Assembly: GCA_030248195.1 (NCBI GenBank)
Contig: JASAND010026620.1
Span: 1 to 64,000, forward strand
Source: Trissonchulus latispiculum
Taxonomy: Eukaryota > Nematoda > Enoplea > Enoplida > Ironidae
DNA length: 64,000 bases
Reading direction: 5' to 3'
Shown here piece after piece: positions 1 to 12,393 of the stretch. Made by a program: the position numbers and the translations under genes. The stretch's first letter is position 1, and every line of letters begins with the position of its first letter. The notes under the pieces are model-generated. The model ran no database searches, was not told the DNA's origin, and saw only the letters and a program-made list of their open reading frames with translations.

Positions 1-812
1 AAAAACGGTTTGCAATAGATGAAATTTTCTTTGTTTGAATAGTCTTTACCTCATTTTATATGCATTGATTATTTGTTTGTCGTGTACAGGATAATATTTT
101 GTTGTATAGCTTAGTTAGGATATTGAATGTTATGTTGTGGTTAGTTAGGTTAGTTTTTGACTTTGAAAAGTAGTTTGATATATGATGTAAAAATTAACCT
201 ATCTACTTACTTGAATTTTCTGTGAAAATTCTCTGTATTTTGTTAGCTAGATTTCTGTGAACTATGTATAGTTTAGCTAATTTTCTTTCTTGTGTATAGC
301 ATTGATAGTTGTAAAATTTTGTATTGTTTGTTTTCTATAAATTGATATAATGTGTGTTTGATTTGTATGAATGTGTGAATGATTGTTGTACTTCTATTTT
401 GTTTGGTTTTTTTATCAATAGTGGCTTTTTGGGTATATTACCTTTTCTCTGTGGGTCGTTCTCTGTCTTTTCTATTTTTGATTACTTACTTTCGCTATAC
501 TTAGTTTGGTTGCAACTACTTAACTGCATTGTTTCGTTTACTTTATTCTCCCTGTGTTTCGCTATACTTCGCCTGTCTATGACTTCCACTTTGCTACCAT
601 TTTCTAACTTTAATTTCTCTTAACTTCTATTTGTGGTTCTTTGTTTTAACCATGGGTAAACGTGCCAGGATACGTGCCTCATAACTGGTCTCATGGGAAT
701 TGTGTGAGATCTACGTTTAACTTTGAAATTCTTCTTAACTTTCAACTATTGAATTACGGTAGCATTCTCTTTCCATCTTTGTATTTTAGCAGGCGCTAAA
801 ATTTTTCTATCC
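1..812 (+). other. Probable 3' untranslated/internal part of an LTR retrotransposon
   Basis: This T-rich stretch ends in a purine tract that directly precedes what looks like an LTR, so I infer that it is the 3' internal region of a retroelement whose body lies left of the window. An open frame at 354-623 encodes a hydrophobic 89-residue peptide with no family I recognise; its composition simply reflects the T-rich DNA, so I do not call it a gene. Confidence 0.35.
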
Positions 813-2046
813 AGGGGAGGATGTTGAGAATCAACTAAAAACAAGGGTTGCAACTTATCTTAAAAACAAACACTAAAATTGATGGTTGCTGTTTGTGTAG
901 TCTTCAGTCTGTTAGCTACTTTGATCAGCTTTGATCTGATCCTATAAATCAGTGTGGTTGTGTATTTGCGTTCGAACTGGTCGGTAATTTTACATGTTTC
1001 CTCCCCATTAAATTCATTGTTACGCCACTACGTCTTCTAGTTGGTTACTTTTTGGGGATTGGATGACATTTCAACTGAGGTAACTTTGATAGAACTTTGG
1101 TAGTTTATTGGAACAGGCCCGGTCTGGTAACCTGCAGTCGCACCGCCTCTTAAACCTAGGTTAAGTCCCAGACAGTTAGCTTAGGTTTAACACAAGACAG
1201 TTTCAGTAGCTTTTAAGTAGCCGTGTTGACCGGCCGGGTGGCCGGGAGGAAAACAAATTTGCCCGGCCGGCCGACCAGCCAATCAATCAATTACTTTAGC
1301 AGTTATCTAGATTCCTCTGTAAGTTGGCCTTTTGATTATGAGGATGCATTGTTTATGTTATTTTGTCGTCCAGATGACAGCGAGCCAGTAGTTTATCCGG
1401 CCGGCCGGTTTCCGAAAATCGGTCGCCCTGTAGCTGCGTTTTGTAGCGGCACGAGGGGGCGGCGATACGCGGACAACAGTTTAATACAATGTCAGGGCCC
1501 AAGCTGGGGCACAGGTCAACCACGAACTGATAGTATGGATAAGATAACGATAGATATTGGTCCTCAGCTGAGGCGCTAGTCAACGGGTCTCAGCTGAGAC
1601 GCTAGTTAACAGGGTCGCAGTTGCGACACTAAACTGAGCAGCAATCAAGAAGAGAGAGAAGATGTCGAGAGAGAGGGGGTGCACATAGTGAAGTTCTATA
1701 GCATTGTGGAAACACCCATAGAGCGAGAACGGGGAGCAAGGAAAAATGTGAGTAGAAATGAATAAAAGTTGGGCTTGTAAAGGTTTGTGAAGTGACTAGA
1801 AAAGTAGGGCATGAACTAAAAATGTCCGAGGGGAATTAGAATAATTTTGTAAAGATTTAAAAAGTAGTTTATGTATAGAGACGGATGTAAAATAAGTGGA
1901 GTGTAAAGGAAAAGGAGGTTTACAATAATTTGAAAGAGGTTTACAATAGTTTGAAAAAGTACTTCAAAAAGTGGCATAAATTGGAAGAGTTGGCCTAAGG
2001 AAATTACACATTTTTACAGTTTGACCAAAATTTTGGCTGGTCAACA
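813..2046 (+). mobile_element. Polypurine tract and putative 3' LTR of a Ty3/gypsy-like retrotransposon
   Basis: The purine run AGGGGAGGA (813-821) is immediately followed by TGTTGA, the usual arrangement of a polypurine tract and the start of a 3' LTR. A TATAAA box lies about 120 bases into the putative LTR (943-948). The proposed right end at 2046 rests on TCAACA being the exact inverted copy of TGTTGA; it is an inference, because the 5' LTR and its target duplication are outside the window. The interval contains a CCGGCCGG-rich patch (about 1222-1412) resembling other GGCC-rich elements here, and a short imperfect tandem repeat around 1560-1630 (CAGCTGAG...CGCTAGT). The left boundary is much better supported than the right. 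Confidence 0.45.
943..948 (+). promoter_or_regulatory. TATA box inside the putative LTR
   Basis: TATAAA sits about 120 bases after the TG start of the putative LTR, where a retroelement promoter would be expected. No initiator was identified. Confidence 0.3.
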
Positions 2047-2550
2047 GCACTAGTCTTAAGTAAAATATTGTAATAGCTCTTGCTAAAGTTAAGCTTTTAC
2101 AGTTCGTGTAGTTTTCTCTACCGTATGCATCACAACACTATTTGCTGTATAAATACTACCAGGCTCAGCACACAATGCTGCTGACAACTGAGGTTGTACA
2201 AATAAAGATCACCATTGACATTGGGATCACTCACGTTACGGAAACAAAGTCATATTATAACGGCACTAACTGTTTAAAATTGTTGCGAGATGCTAAAATT
2301 TTAAAAGAAATTCAATTGCTCGATAATGACCTGTGAGGGCCAAAGTCATCTGATTTTTCAAAAAACTTGAAATCGCTAAAAATGCATAAAATGGCTAAAA
2401 TTTAAGTCATTTTTTGATCAATTCAGAGCCCGCTGCGATTTCTGAATTTTTTATTTTTTCAGGGCACAACATCTTTGGCGCAGACAAAGCCAATTCGTAA
2501 TGAATTTCTAAAATAGCTACATGAGTAACATGCTCTTGTTAAAAGGATAT

Positions 2551-3125
2551 TTAAGCTTGAAAATTTTTTAAATTAGACCAGCTTATTTGAAATAGATCCG
2601 TCATATTCAAATTGAAATCGTATAATAAGGCTAGACACCGTTCATAGTGCAACATATTGAGCGGTTGATGGTCTTTAATCTCTCCATATTCAGTAGGAGT
2701 TTGTGGTCTTCGCTGACTGCTGCTGTTTCTGGCTTCAGAGAATACAGCTCCATATTCTCTGGCGTTGTGCTTTCTGCTTCTTCCTTGCATTTTGTTTCAT
2801 ATGCTAGATATGCCTCGGCTTAGAACTGCGTAGGTATATTCTGTTGTCATGTCTCAATCTTCTGTTTCCATGTCAGTTTAAAAAAAATAAGTTGTGTCGG
2901 TGTCTTCTTAAGTTGCTGTCTATGTAATAGCTATGTAATACGGTTCAGAGGCTATAGCCTCACTTTTTCCAGTATGCGCTGTAGTTCCTGATTGTTCCAC
3001 TTCGGAGCTTTCGTGACAAATTAGCGTAGTCGATCAAAGGAGTCAATTCGCACTGCAATCTGCAATTTGATCAATTGCATATCGCTTCAATTTCGTCCTC
3101 TTTGCGAAGCCTGTACGAAGCCAGA
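2551..3125 (-). pseudogene. Relic of a CTLD second exon plus acidic tail (unit A copy)
   Basis: On the minus strand this segment is a decayed copy of the last exon of the lectin gene at 36.2-43.2 kb. Fragments resembling its tail are visible in shifting frames, for example RENMELYSLKPETAA where the intact gene has a TELYPLEGET-type ending. The DNA is also co-linear with a second relic at 25.4-25.9 kb. The frame is broken by stops and indels, and I found no upstream CTLD exons. Homology with the 25-kb copy extends outward to about 2121 on the left. Together the two relics mark the edges of the tandem duplication. Confidence 0.6.
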
Positions 3126-3649
3126 CAGGAACCGGATAAGACTTCTTGGAACCTATATTTGCGTTACGAGTTCTAGTTGACAAACCAGAGTTGTATGCGG
3201 GCCGATTTTTTCGCAGCCCGCACCTCATGACCGCGGACCGCAACACTCGGCCCGCGGTCCGCACACGCGTAAACCAGCCCGCAGGTAACCGCACGTAAAA
3301 ATTGCTACCAGTGTAGTTCCTGAGCACCAAAACTGATGTATTTTGAAAGATGCTTCTGGATCTCACAAATTTTTCTGTGCGTTTGATTTGAACTTTGTTG
3401 TCTACCAATTTACTGTTCTTAAAGTGTTAACAAAAGCTTAGCTACCCTTAACTAAAAGGGTACACCATGAAAACTTTTTTGGGCAGGGATTTTGCTCATT
3501 TCTTCAAATGTTTGTCTCATATATCCTTGACAGCGAGTATCAGCACTTAGCGAGCTTAACCAGCTATTAATTGTATGAAAAATGAAATTGGTTTTGAAAG
3601 CGGCGGCGCCGTAGTGAACATAGACAGTTTTCCCCATAACGCCCTAGGG

Positions 3650-4230
3650 TTCCCACCCTAGGGTCTCGATTACCCCCCACCACTCAAAATCTTTAAAACT
3701 TAACCAAATGAGCTAGAATTTGGTATGGGTATGTTTTCGACTATGATGAGTTCAAATATTGCAAAAATTTTTGATTTCTAAGGAAGGACCAAAAAACCGA
3801 AAATATTTTGTCTTCGATTTTCCTGAAAAGCTGTATATAGGGGTTTTCGGGGTCGTAGAACTCGAATCTGAATTCAGTTTTTCGATTCAGCTTTTCGTTA
3901 CCTCAGCATAAGCTTGTAACTTAAGCATAAAACTTTAGCTTATATTAAGCTACCGAAAAGCTGAATCGAAAAACGGACTTCAGATTCGTGTTCTACGACT
4001 CTGAAAACCCCTAAACAACCCTAAACAACTTTTCAGCAAAATCAAAGACAAAAATTTTTTGGTTTACCTTGGTCCCCCTTAGATATCGAAAAAAATCTAA
4101 TTTCGCGAAATCGAAAAATTTTGCGATATTTGAACTCAGCGTAGTCGAAAACATGCCCATACCAAATTTTAGCTCATTTGGTCAAACTTTAAGGATTTTG
4201 AGTGGTGGGGGGTAATCGAGATAAGACCCA
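3650..4230. mobile_element. Long-palindrome (foldback) element nested in the hAT-like element
   Basis: The left arm from about 3661 (TCTCGATTACCCCCCACCAC) and the right arm ending near 4230 are reverse complements over roughly 270 bases, meeting near 3925. Matching inner landmarks include GGTATGGGTATGTTTTCGACTA (left) against its inverted counterpart near 4150, and AGCTGAATCGAAAAACGGAC (right) against its counterpart near 3890. No coding frame is present. Arm divergence suggests an old insertion. Confidence 0.75.
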
Positions 4231-4681
4231 TTTTGCTGTGGAACTTCAGTAAGACGTTATCATGGATTTATATTTATGTGCAAAACACAGATTTCCGAAA
4301 TTAAACTAAAAATTCAATTTCTGCGCCATGAAAATAGGCGCTAAGATTTTAAAAATATATTTCGGCAAATTTGCTGACCCCCCACTTTCAGTGCTAAACA
4401 CTCTTAAAAAACTTCAAGTAGAAACCATAGGGTTCACCACGTTTGTAGACGATAAGTACCTATGTTTCGACTTATAATTTCTACAGAACATCGTTGATAT
4501 TTTTCTCAGTAGATACTTTGGTATAATAGATTATAAGTTAGACTCAATACAATACAAATAAAACCTGTAGTTTTCACTGGTTTATATGTTTACTCAACAG
4601 CTACAGGTTAATATTCGATCCACTGATAATGCAAACTGAGTATGTATATAGTGCATGCTAAGAAGGTCAAACGCCTCTAAT

Positions 4682-4684
<3 letters not shown>

Positions 4685-4746
<62 letters not shown>
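4685..4746. repeat. (TA)n microsatellite
   Basis: About 60 bases of uninterrupted alternating TA, followed by imperfect TATG/TATA repeats to about 4806. It lies inside the hAT-like insertion. Confidence 0.95.
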
Positions 4747-4753
<7 letters not shown>

Positions 4754-5077
4754 AGTATGTATCTATATATATATAAATCTGATATGTATATATGTCTATA
4801 TATATACCTTTTGTATATGATTTGGAATGTATGAAATTTCTAGAAAGCAAAAGTAGCCCAAAACTGACCGGCATCGGCCCGCGCGGCTCGCGCGGGTAGT
4901 AAAATTCGGCTCACCCTGTCCCGCCCCGCGGGTACCCGAGAGTATCCGCGGCCCGCATACAACTCTGTGACGAACTCTAATTTGGATACAAAATATCTAC
5001 TGCAGCCTTTAGACATCCAAATTTTCGGATACTAGCAATCAAAACTTCGATATTCCGTTTTATTGGTTTCTTCACAC

Positions 5078-5385
5078 CAAGAGTCATAATACAGAAGAGT
5101 ATGACAGATGTCATACTCTATGTATTATAAGCGTGACAGACGGCTAACGGCTGAGCCTCCCCCCCCCGCAAATTGGATCATTCACTTAAAAAAATTTGCC
5201 CGCTGTGCCTGTATTCTTACGCTCGATACAGATACAAAACTTAGTGTTTGTCTTTTCGAGCTTTAGCACACAAGTATAGTACGAGTGAGCGTACCCCCGC
5301 TTCGACAGGGTTCCAATTTGCGGGGGAGGACACTGGGGTCCATTTTGCGGGAGGGGGGGGTCAGCCGTTAGGATAACAGCCGTCA
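5078..5385. mobile_element. CAAGAGT-family foldback element, apparently missing its right terminus
   Basis: It begins with CAAGAGTCATAATACAG at 5078, like the complete copies at 15.7, 41.7 and 58.7 kb. The interior shows the family's C-run/GCAAATT motif near 5160, the inverted AATTTGCGGGGG copy near 5315, and a GTCAGCCGTTA motif shared with the 58.7-kb copy. I cannot find the closing TACTCTTG, so the right end is placed where homology with the insertion-free unit (about 26.0 kb) resumes. Confidence 0.6.
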
Positions 5386-5542
5386 CAATATTTCTACACT
5401 TCTATCAGGACCAGTACCGCTGCAGGTGCAGAACGTCAAGAATATATCTCCACTCTTTATTAGTAGAATTTAGTTTGTTGGCATAGTTTTGTCCGGTTTG
5501 GACCAATCTGCATAATAAGTCCACTCGTTGTATTTAGCATAA

Positions 5543-5709
5543 CATGTGCTTGGGGGGCGAAGCAATATTTTTACCCCCCCTATCAGGACCCCCCCCGCTG
5601 CAGGTCCACAACCTCCAGAATCCGGACTCTTTGTAAAAAACCGGAAAAATTTGTAGACATTATTTCGGCGGCCTGCGGCCAACCAGAACTTCCCCTCCTG
5701 CACATGTCT
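5543..5709 (-). repeat. Copy of a GC-skewed interspersed repeat (AGACATGTGCAGGAGGGGAA family)
   Basis: On the minus strand it opens with CAGACATGTGCAGGAGGGGA and closes with CCCCCCAAGCACATGTT. The copies at 8761 and 54638 have the same order of landmarks: start motif, G-run, GGCCGC/CCGGATTTTTCCGG-type centre, second G-run, AAGCACA end. No protein is encoded. Transposition class unknown. Confidence 0.75.
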
Positions 5710-8700
5710 GGTTGTATCCAGTTCAAAAAAAACGGAAAATGGATTTTCTGGCCTAGTACACGGAACAAAGAAAGTTTTCGGGACAATGAATGTTTGTGAA
5801 GCTAGTTTCATTTTACCACTGTCACTCACTGTCACTGTCAAGGTTATTGCCAGACTTTATGTTAAACTGGGGGCACGCTACAAGGTAGACTTGTTGCTGA
5901 AACGAAAGCTGAAAGCAAACAAAGTTACAGTAGCCAAGTCACGTACATAAATCTTAGTCTTTACAATTGCAAGTATTCCATGCTGAATTACATTTTCGTA
6001 ATCAATACTACATCAGTTGTAAACCACCTCATTCAGAATGTGGGCAACCAGCTTGCCAGCTTGATATGCGGTCGTTATCGTTAACGGATTCACAATAATT
6101 AGAGAAATAGCATCATTGCATCCTTTCAGTGGTAAGACAGCCACTCCGATTTCCTTGGCCGTTTCTGACAGCAAATTCAGCGCTGCAACTACAACAGAAG
6201 CAACAAGCATTAGTTTGGCTGAAAGCCCGGCCTTCCTCCAGTACAGCTAACATCACAAAACCTAATTCACAGGAAGCAAAAGTCAACTGTTACAGTTTCA
6301 GATACTGTTTGTGAAGAGACCAGACATTAAAACTAGTCTAAACTAGAATAGATTTAGTTTGGATAATATAAATAACACACTAATGCAGTCATAATGTAGG
6401 TTGTTGCTCTTGGAATTGCCAGTTTTATTGTTTTTTGCAAAAACCGCCCAATACATAATATATACATAATTAAATATACATAATTACGTAATTCTGCTCT
6501 GTTCATCTGAGGTCAGATTTCAAAGTCAAACTTTTAAAATTTGTCAAATTGTAACTTGAAGTATTTTCAAATATACATAAATAGCAAATAATGAGGGGCA
6601 AATGTTGTTTACGGAATTACCTGTAGAAAAGCTTATTATTAATTAATTGTAAGACAAATTTTTAAAGCTACATCACAATTAAGTAATAATTTATTGCTGG
6701 TTTGATTTTGGGAAAATTTTAAATTACCAGGCCATAGTTTTTATTATTTCGCAGTAGAAAAACAGTTCGAAGCTAAATCTGAACGTTTAAAAGTTTCCAT
6801 TTAACTTCAATGCAATCTGAAGATAAGACAAAATTTAGTCCTTAACTTGGTGACAAAAAGTCAACTCCGATGTCTTAAAATCCGTTAAATGCAGACAGGC
6901 TGTGGATTGACTGATGATTAGAATAATCTGTAGGTTAGCTTATTTGGTTAACCCCATGACAAACCACTTCACTCTTTCTTCACAACTTGAAGATTTCAAC
7001 GTTTTAAGCTGTTTTGTTATTTGAGCGTTTTTGTTATTATAGTAGTGCAGATCTGAGGAGGCTATATTGTCATTAAATTATGCTTTTTACTAATTCTAAA
7101 GACAGGAAACTAGACGCTGATGAAAAACTGGCAGCTCAAATTATTTTTTGAACCGTTGACTGAAATTGAAACCTAAACTAAAATCGGGCTACTGAACACA
7201 GAATCAAGAGTGCATAATTGGCACTGCTATCTGCAGTTAATGCATTTAACGTTTAGTTACCTGTATTTGTATTCGAATAATTGACTGCTTCTCCTGCAGC
7301 TGAAGACAGCAGTTTTCGAGCAATGTTTTCACCTGTTCCAATACTGTCAATGATAGTATTGCTTTCTAAAAAGATTATATTTGTAGTCAGTTTGCTGCAT
7401 GCAGGCAATGACGCGCAATCAAATGTGTTTTCCAAATTAAATCATGGAAACTCATTAGTTAAAAACTAGTATTGAATTAATTAATTAAATAGTGTGTTAC
7501 TGATATCCAACTTTTGGGAGGTTTGTCTTGGGATTACGGAACATCAAACATAGCTTCAAGCGCAAACACATTTCAGTCATACATTGATGTGTCTCTCTTT
7601 CTCAACACATAAAAAATTAAGTCTAAAAAATGAAGTTTTCGAAATTTTACTGAAAATTTTTTTATCGACAAAGTATGAAGTGCAAAATGATCACACGCAG
7701 GAATGAAACCGAATAAATCTGTGGTCTCCACCTCTTCAGCAAAAACCTGTAAATCGCTACGTGTAAACCAGTCTGATACCTCCGCACAAATATTTAATTT
7801 TTTCAGTAATGACCACCACTCCCATGAAGCCAGCAAAGTGAAGTTCGTTACTAAGGCCAGTCGTAATTGCCCCCAGATGTCTGGAAAGGTCGTTCCTTGT
7901 GAAGTCATTGATCGTAGAATCGATATTTTGATGGTTTAGTATCTGAACCAGCATTGTAAGTATCCTATTGGCCAGAGTGGCTAACTCCAAACTGTTATGC
8001 AGTGCGCACATTGCTAGTTTATGGCGCTGCTAATTAATATAGTGCACTGCTGCATCCCGGATATTAGCAACTAAAACAATGTTGATAGGTAAAACGAATA
8101 TGCATGTGTGTTGTTGTCATATGGAGAGCGAAACTTAACTAATAATGTTCTTATTAACAATCTTCTATGCTCTACAATAAAGGTTAGTTAGGTAGGTGTT
8201 TATGGTGAGAAGTAAAATATATCTGCAGTCCCATCTGAGCAGCGTGACTCTGGTGTGAAACTAAGAGAAATGAGCAAAAGTTATCTGAAAGATGAGGTTT
8301 GGAAAAGAAATGTCCTGATTTTTGCACCAACAAAGCCACATAGTAAGTTCAAACAGACCTTCTCCCATTTGAGTGGTAAATTCTGTCCGCTGTTGCCCTA
8401 TTGAGCTGCTCTGACAGATTGGACTGTGGTATCGATCAAAGAAGTCAATTTGGCACAATGTTTCCATCTCACTTCCTTTGCCAATATAGTCAAAGCCATG
8501 TTCTCCAGCAAGACGATGATTGTCGCAAGACACGTCATTGACTTTATACAGTCCTTCCTTATTTGTAATCTCCAGACAACCCGAGATACCCTCATCGTGA
8601 TTAGGTTCTCCGATATGCCAATTAATATTTTCGTATGGGCACTTATTGTTTCCAGTTAGTAGTTGAACGTAATGACCGTTTTCCTTATCTATAATCAATA

Positions 8701-8760
8701 GTACAAAAAGCAAACAGTTTGCAATTGTTCAGTGCTAATTGTTCAGTATAAGTCTGCTCC

Positions 8761-8938
8761 AGACATGTGCAGGAGGGGAAGTTCTGGGGGGGGGTGAAGG
8801 GCGGCCGAAGGCCGCCGAAAAACCGGATTTTTCCGGTTTTTTACCGGAAAAATCCGGATTCTGGGGGGGTGAGGGACCCCTCTGGGGGGGGGGGTGAGCT
8901 CAGGTCTGGTCCCCCCCGACCCCCCCAAGCACACGTAT
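8761..8938 (+). repeat. Copy of the AGACATGTGCAGGAGGGGAA interspersed repeat
   Basis: It starts AGACATGTGCAGGAGGGGAA and ends CCCCCCAAGCACACGTAT. The centre holds a perfect small hairpin of CCGGATTTTTCCGG type and three long G-runs. It lies in the lectin intron just upstream (minus sense) of the second CTLD exon of copy A. Confidence 0.75.
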
Positions 8939-8991
8939 GGCTGCTCTATGCGCTCAGCTATAACAAGAGTGCATAACTGCACTATATACCA

Positions 8992-10227
8992 AAGTCTGGC
9001 CGAAAAATTTTGGAACCGAACTATGAGCGCTTGTCCTGAGTTAACCTATATAAAGTATATATTTTAGAAAACTCATTAGGAGGAGAATCCGGTAAAACCA
9101 TCATATCCGGTCTATATCCAATTACCGGATGCCAAATCGATAAAACGCTTCCGATTCGGAAAGAGAATGCTAATTAATTCATATTCTAGCATATTGGTCC
9201 TTGGCCCAAGACATCTCCGAAAATCCGGTCACATCTGGTCCATGTCCGGTAACCGGATGTCTAGGTCACAAAAACTGTACAGCAAGATGGGTAGGTCGTA
9301 CAGTTTCGATTGAATTTTGGCTTCAGCGGGTCGAAATTACTCTATATACCAAGTTTTGTCCAAATTGGACCAAAATTGCGTGATTTATGGTCGTGTCCGG
9401 TGCGGAAAATCGAAAAAATAAGTTTTTCCGGTCTGGTGCTCGGAATCGCGGATAAAAATGTTAGTTTTTGGCACAATGAATGTTTGGGAGGCTTCTTTTA
9501 TTTTACCGGTGTCAAAGTAATCGAATATCCGGTTGATGTCCAGTTCTGAGCTTTGAAATTTGAGATTTCATGTTCTATTATCTCAGTATCCGGTTGTTCC
9601 GGAAGTCAAATTATTTCATTAAAATGTTATTTGGTTTATCCCTAACAAGCCACAACCTCAATTTAACATACTTCATATCTGCCGTAACTTTTGAATGATG
9701 GAGTTTTAAAAATGTTTCAAAAATAACTTATATGGCATGCAACAAAGCTAAGCGTATAGGATCAAATCTCATGTCCGGTTTAACAATTAGACAAAACAAA
9801 CAAAACCAGCCCACTTTTAAAACGCTATCATTCAAAAATTACAGCAAATATGAAGTAATTTCAGGTTGATGTTTGTTAGGGATAGATGAAATATCATTTC
9901 AATAAAATAATTTGACTTCCGGACCAACCGGATACTGAGATAATAGCCCATAAAATCTCAAATGTCAAAGCTCAGAACCGATTTTCGGAGATGTCTCGGG
10001 CCAAGGATCAATATGCTAGAGGATTAATTAATTAGCGTTCCCTTTCCGAATCTAAAGCGTTTTTATCGATGTGGCATCCGTTAACCGGATATAGACCGGA
10101 TATGATGGTTTTACCGGATTCTCCTCCTTCTGTGGTTTCTAAAATATATACTATATATAGACTAACTTCAAAGGTTATCTCAGGACAAGCGCTCACAGTT
10201 CGGTTCCAAGAATTTTTGTTCAGACTT
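8992..10227. mobile_element. Long-palindrome element with AAGTCTGG ends, copy 1
   Basis: The left arm (AAGTCTGGCCGAAAAATTTT) and the right arm ending in CAGACTT are inverted copies over most of the element, meeting near 9750. Paired landmarks include TAACCTATATAAAGTATATA, CATATCCGGTCTATATCC, AAGCGTTT/AAACGCTT and TTGGCCCAAGACATCTCCGA on one side and their complements on the other. The motif CCGG(T/A)TAACCGGAT recurs. No transposase is encoded. A second copy starts at 10938, less than 1 kb away. Confidence 0.8.
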
Positions 10228-10937
10228 CAGAAGAAGAGTAAACCACTAGAGTGCTCCTCTTCTTGGAATTGCGTAAGGGTGCTCCGACCAGAATACGCGA
10301 ATGTTCCCGCGTTAGGTGGGAGGAGGGGGGGTAGCCAACATCTAATCAGATTGCAGAGACCCCCTCCCCGTTTGGTTGGTGGGGGTTGAGGAGAGGATTG
10401 CGTTAGTTTCACTGCATTTGTAAAACGGGTCCCCGTTTGGTGGGGGGGGGTAGGCAAAAGTGGACCCCATTTGGGGGGGCGGTTGTCGTAAGTAGCCAAT
10501 CAGATTCAGCCAATGATAGCCTGTCTTGACGACCCCCCCAAACGGGGACCCTCTTCAGCCCCCCACGAAACAGACGCCCCATTTGACTATTCCACCATCA
10601 AACGAGGGGGACAGGAGTCTCAGACCGTTGCAATTGAATTGCAATTCAATATTTTAGCTGAGGCAATTTGTGACTGGATTCTGCATAGTAAATGCACTGT
10701 CGTAATGACAATAGTACAGAGCACGTACCTATAGTGAAATGTTCCATAAATCTTGAACTATATATATATATATAGGTCATTGATGTTACGTATTTACGTA
10801 GTATGCTGAGAGGTCAAGTACTGCCAAATAAAAATCTCATGTGTAGTGTTGCTCATTGGCCTTGCTTAGCCCCATGTCGCAGCGCCGGTGATTGCTGGGA
10901 TGTTATCAGTCTATCGTCTGAAAGCGGTTGCTCATTA
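10228..10937. repeat. G/C-run-rich spacer between the two palindrome copies
   Basis: From about 10290 to 10640 the sequence alternates long G runs and C runs around CCCCGTTTGG/CCAAACGGGG motifs and repeats CAATCAGATT, giving nested short inverted repeats. A TATATATATATATA stretch lies near 10760. I see no credible coding frame; the open frames here follow the base skew. Confidence 0.5.
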
Positions 10938-11207
10938 AAGTCCGACCAAAAAAATTGGAACCGAACTGTGAGCGCCTGTCCTGAGTTAACCTTTGAAGTT
11001 AGTCTATATAAAGTATATATTTTTAGAAACGTCAGGAGGTGGAGAATTCGCTAAAACATCATATCCGGTCTGTATCCGGTTACCGGATACCAAATCGATA
11101 AAAACGCTTCAGATTCAGAAAGAGAATGCTAATTAATTCACGCTCTAGTATATTGGTCCTTGGCCCAAGACATTTCTGAAAATCCGGTCACATCGGTAAA
11201 TACATTA

Positions 11208-12045
11208 ACACGGGGTCCGATTCTGGGGGTCTACCCCGGCTTCGGCGAGGGGTCTACCCTGTGTAGAGTTTTAGGTTATTACCGTAAAAGAATAAAACTA
11301 AACGACGATTAAAGGTCCGAGAGTTTGTGCCGGCAGTCTATTTTAGTACCGTGAATTTATTTCCTTTTGAACAAAATTATGAAATTGACAAAAATAAAAG
11401 AAAAGAGAAAAGACTCTACAGCTCAAGAAAACATAGAAATTTCGGTGACCGATAAACACAAACGGGACAAAACTAATCAAATAAACGAACAAACGGTAAA
11501 CCCGGACAGAAGAGAATAAGGGGTCACCCCCCCCGAAGGCTCCCAGATATATAACAATTGTGAACAGACGAAAACAAACCGACCGCCGACCGCCAAGCTC
11601 AAGTAAGACTGACTGAATTTGAGCGCTTAGAGTGAACTTTACAGAATTAGCTAAGGAACTGAGGTCCTTACACAAGAGGACAATTTTCATTTATTGATTG
11701 TGAAGATAGCATTGCATTTTAAATAATTTTAGATGAAAATCAAGCGAAATGTTAGAAAATACTTCACACCTGAAAAATGTTTAAAATGGGGATCAGCCCC
11801 AAAAATAGCAACAATTGCGAATTTGTAGCGTTTTTGACCAAACACTAGTAAAAAATGACAATTTTAACGATTTTTCACAAATTTTTTTAAAAATCGCTAA
11901 ACTTTACCAAAAAATAGCTAGCTCAGGGGTCTACCCATTTTTCTTTCTAGACGAGAGGGTCTGCCCTTTTTTCCTTTTCGCTGAGGGGGTCTACCTGTTT
12001 TCTGTTGGTCTGGGGGGGGGTCTCCATCCCCACCCCGCCACGTTA
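11208..12045. mobile_element. Unclassified insert inside palindrome copy 2
   Basis: This segment interrupts the homology between the two palindrome copies. It opens near CACGGGGTCC followed by GGGGGTCTACCCC and closes with GGGTCTCCATCCCCACCCCG, with several GGGGTCTACC motifs near both ends. The centre is A-rich. The 115-residue minus-strand frame at 11343-11690 shows no recognisable domain. Exact borders are approximate. Confidence 0.45.
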
Positions 12046-12393
12046 ACCCATTTCAAAATGTTTGAAAAATAAGCTATATTGCGTGCGACCAAGCTAAGCG
12101 TATGGATCAAATCTGATGTCCGGTTTAACAATTTAAACATAACAAGCAAAAGCAGCCCGTTTTTAAAACACTATCATTCAAAAATTACAGCAGATCTGAA
12201 GTAATTTGAGGTTGATGCTTGTTAGGGGTAGACAAAATATCATTTTAATGAAGTATATAACTTTACTTCCGGAACCACCGGATATTGAGATAATAGTCCT
12301 TAAAATCTCAAATTTCAAAGCTCAGAATCGAAAATCGACCGGGGATATTCGATTAATTTGACACCGGTAAAATGAAAGTAGCCTCCCAGATAT

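Larger units (their letters stand above)
3178..4975. mobile_element. Non-autonomous hAT-like element with 8-bp target duplication
   Basis: The ends are near-perfect inverted repeats: CAGAGTTGTATGCGGGCCG starts at 3186 and its complement ends at 4967. They are flanked by TGACAAAC (3178-3185) and TGACGAAC (4968-4975), an 8-bp target duplication with one mismatch. The CAGAG-type terminus and the 8-bp duplication are typical of hAT transposons. The homologous place in the other duplicated unit (about 25.9 kb) lacks the insert, an empty-site comparison. Internal DNA near both ends is rich in GCGGGCC. A 61-codon open frame at 3452-3637 is not recognisable as transposase. A long palindrome and a TA microsatellite are nested inside. 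Confidence 0.8.

Noticed and set aside
1223..1583. 118- and 76-residue frames near the left LTR
   Set aside because: Composition follows the CCGGCCGG-rich repeat; no domain, signal peptide or splice context.
4677..4874. 65-residue minus-strand frame rich in Ile/Tyr
   Set aside because: It is the translation of a TA microsatellite.
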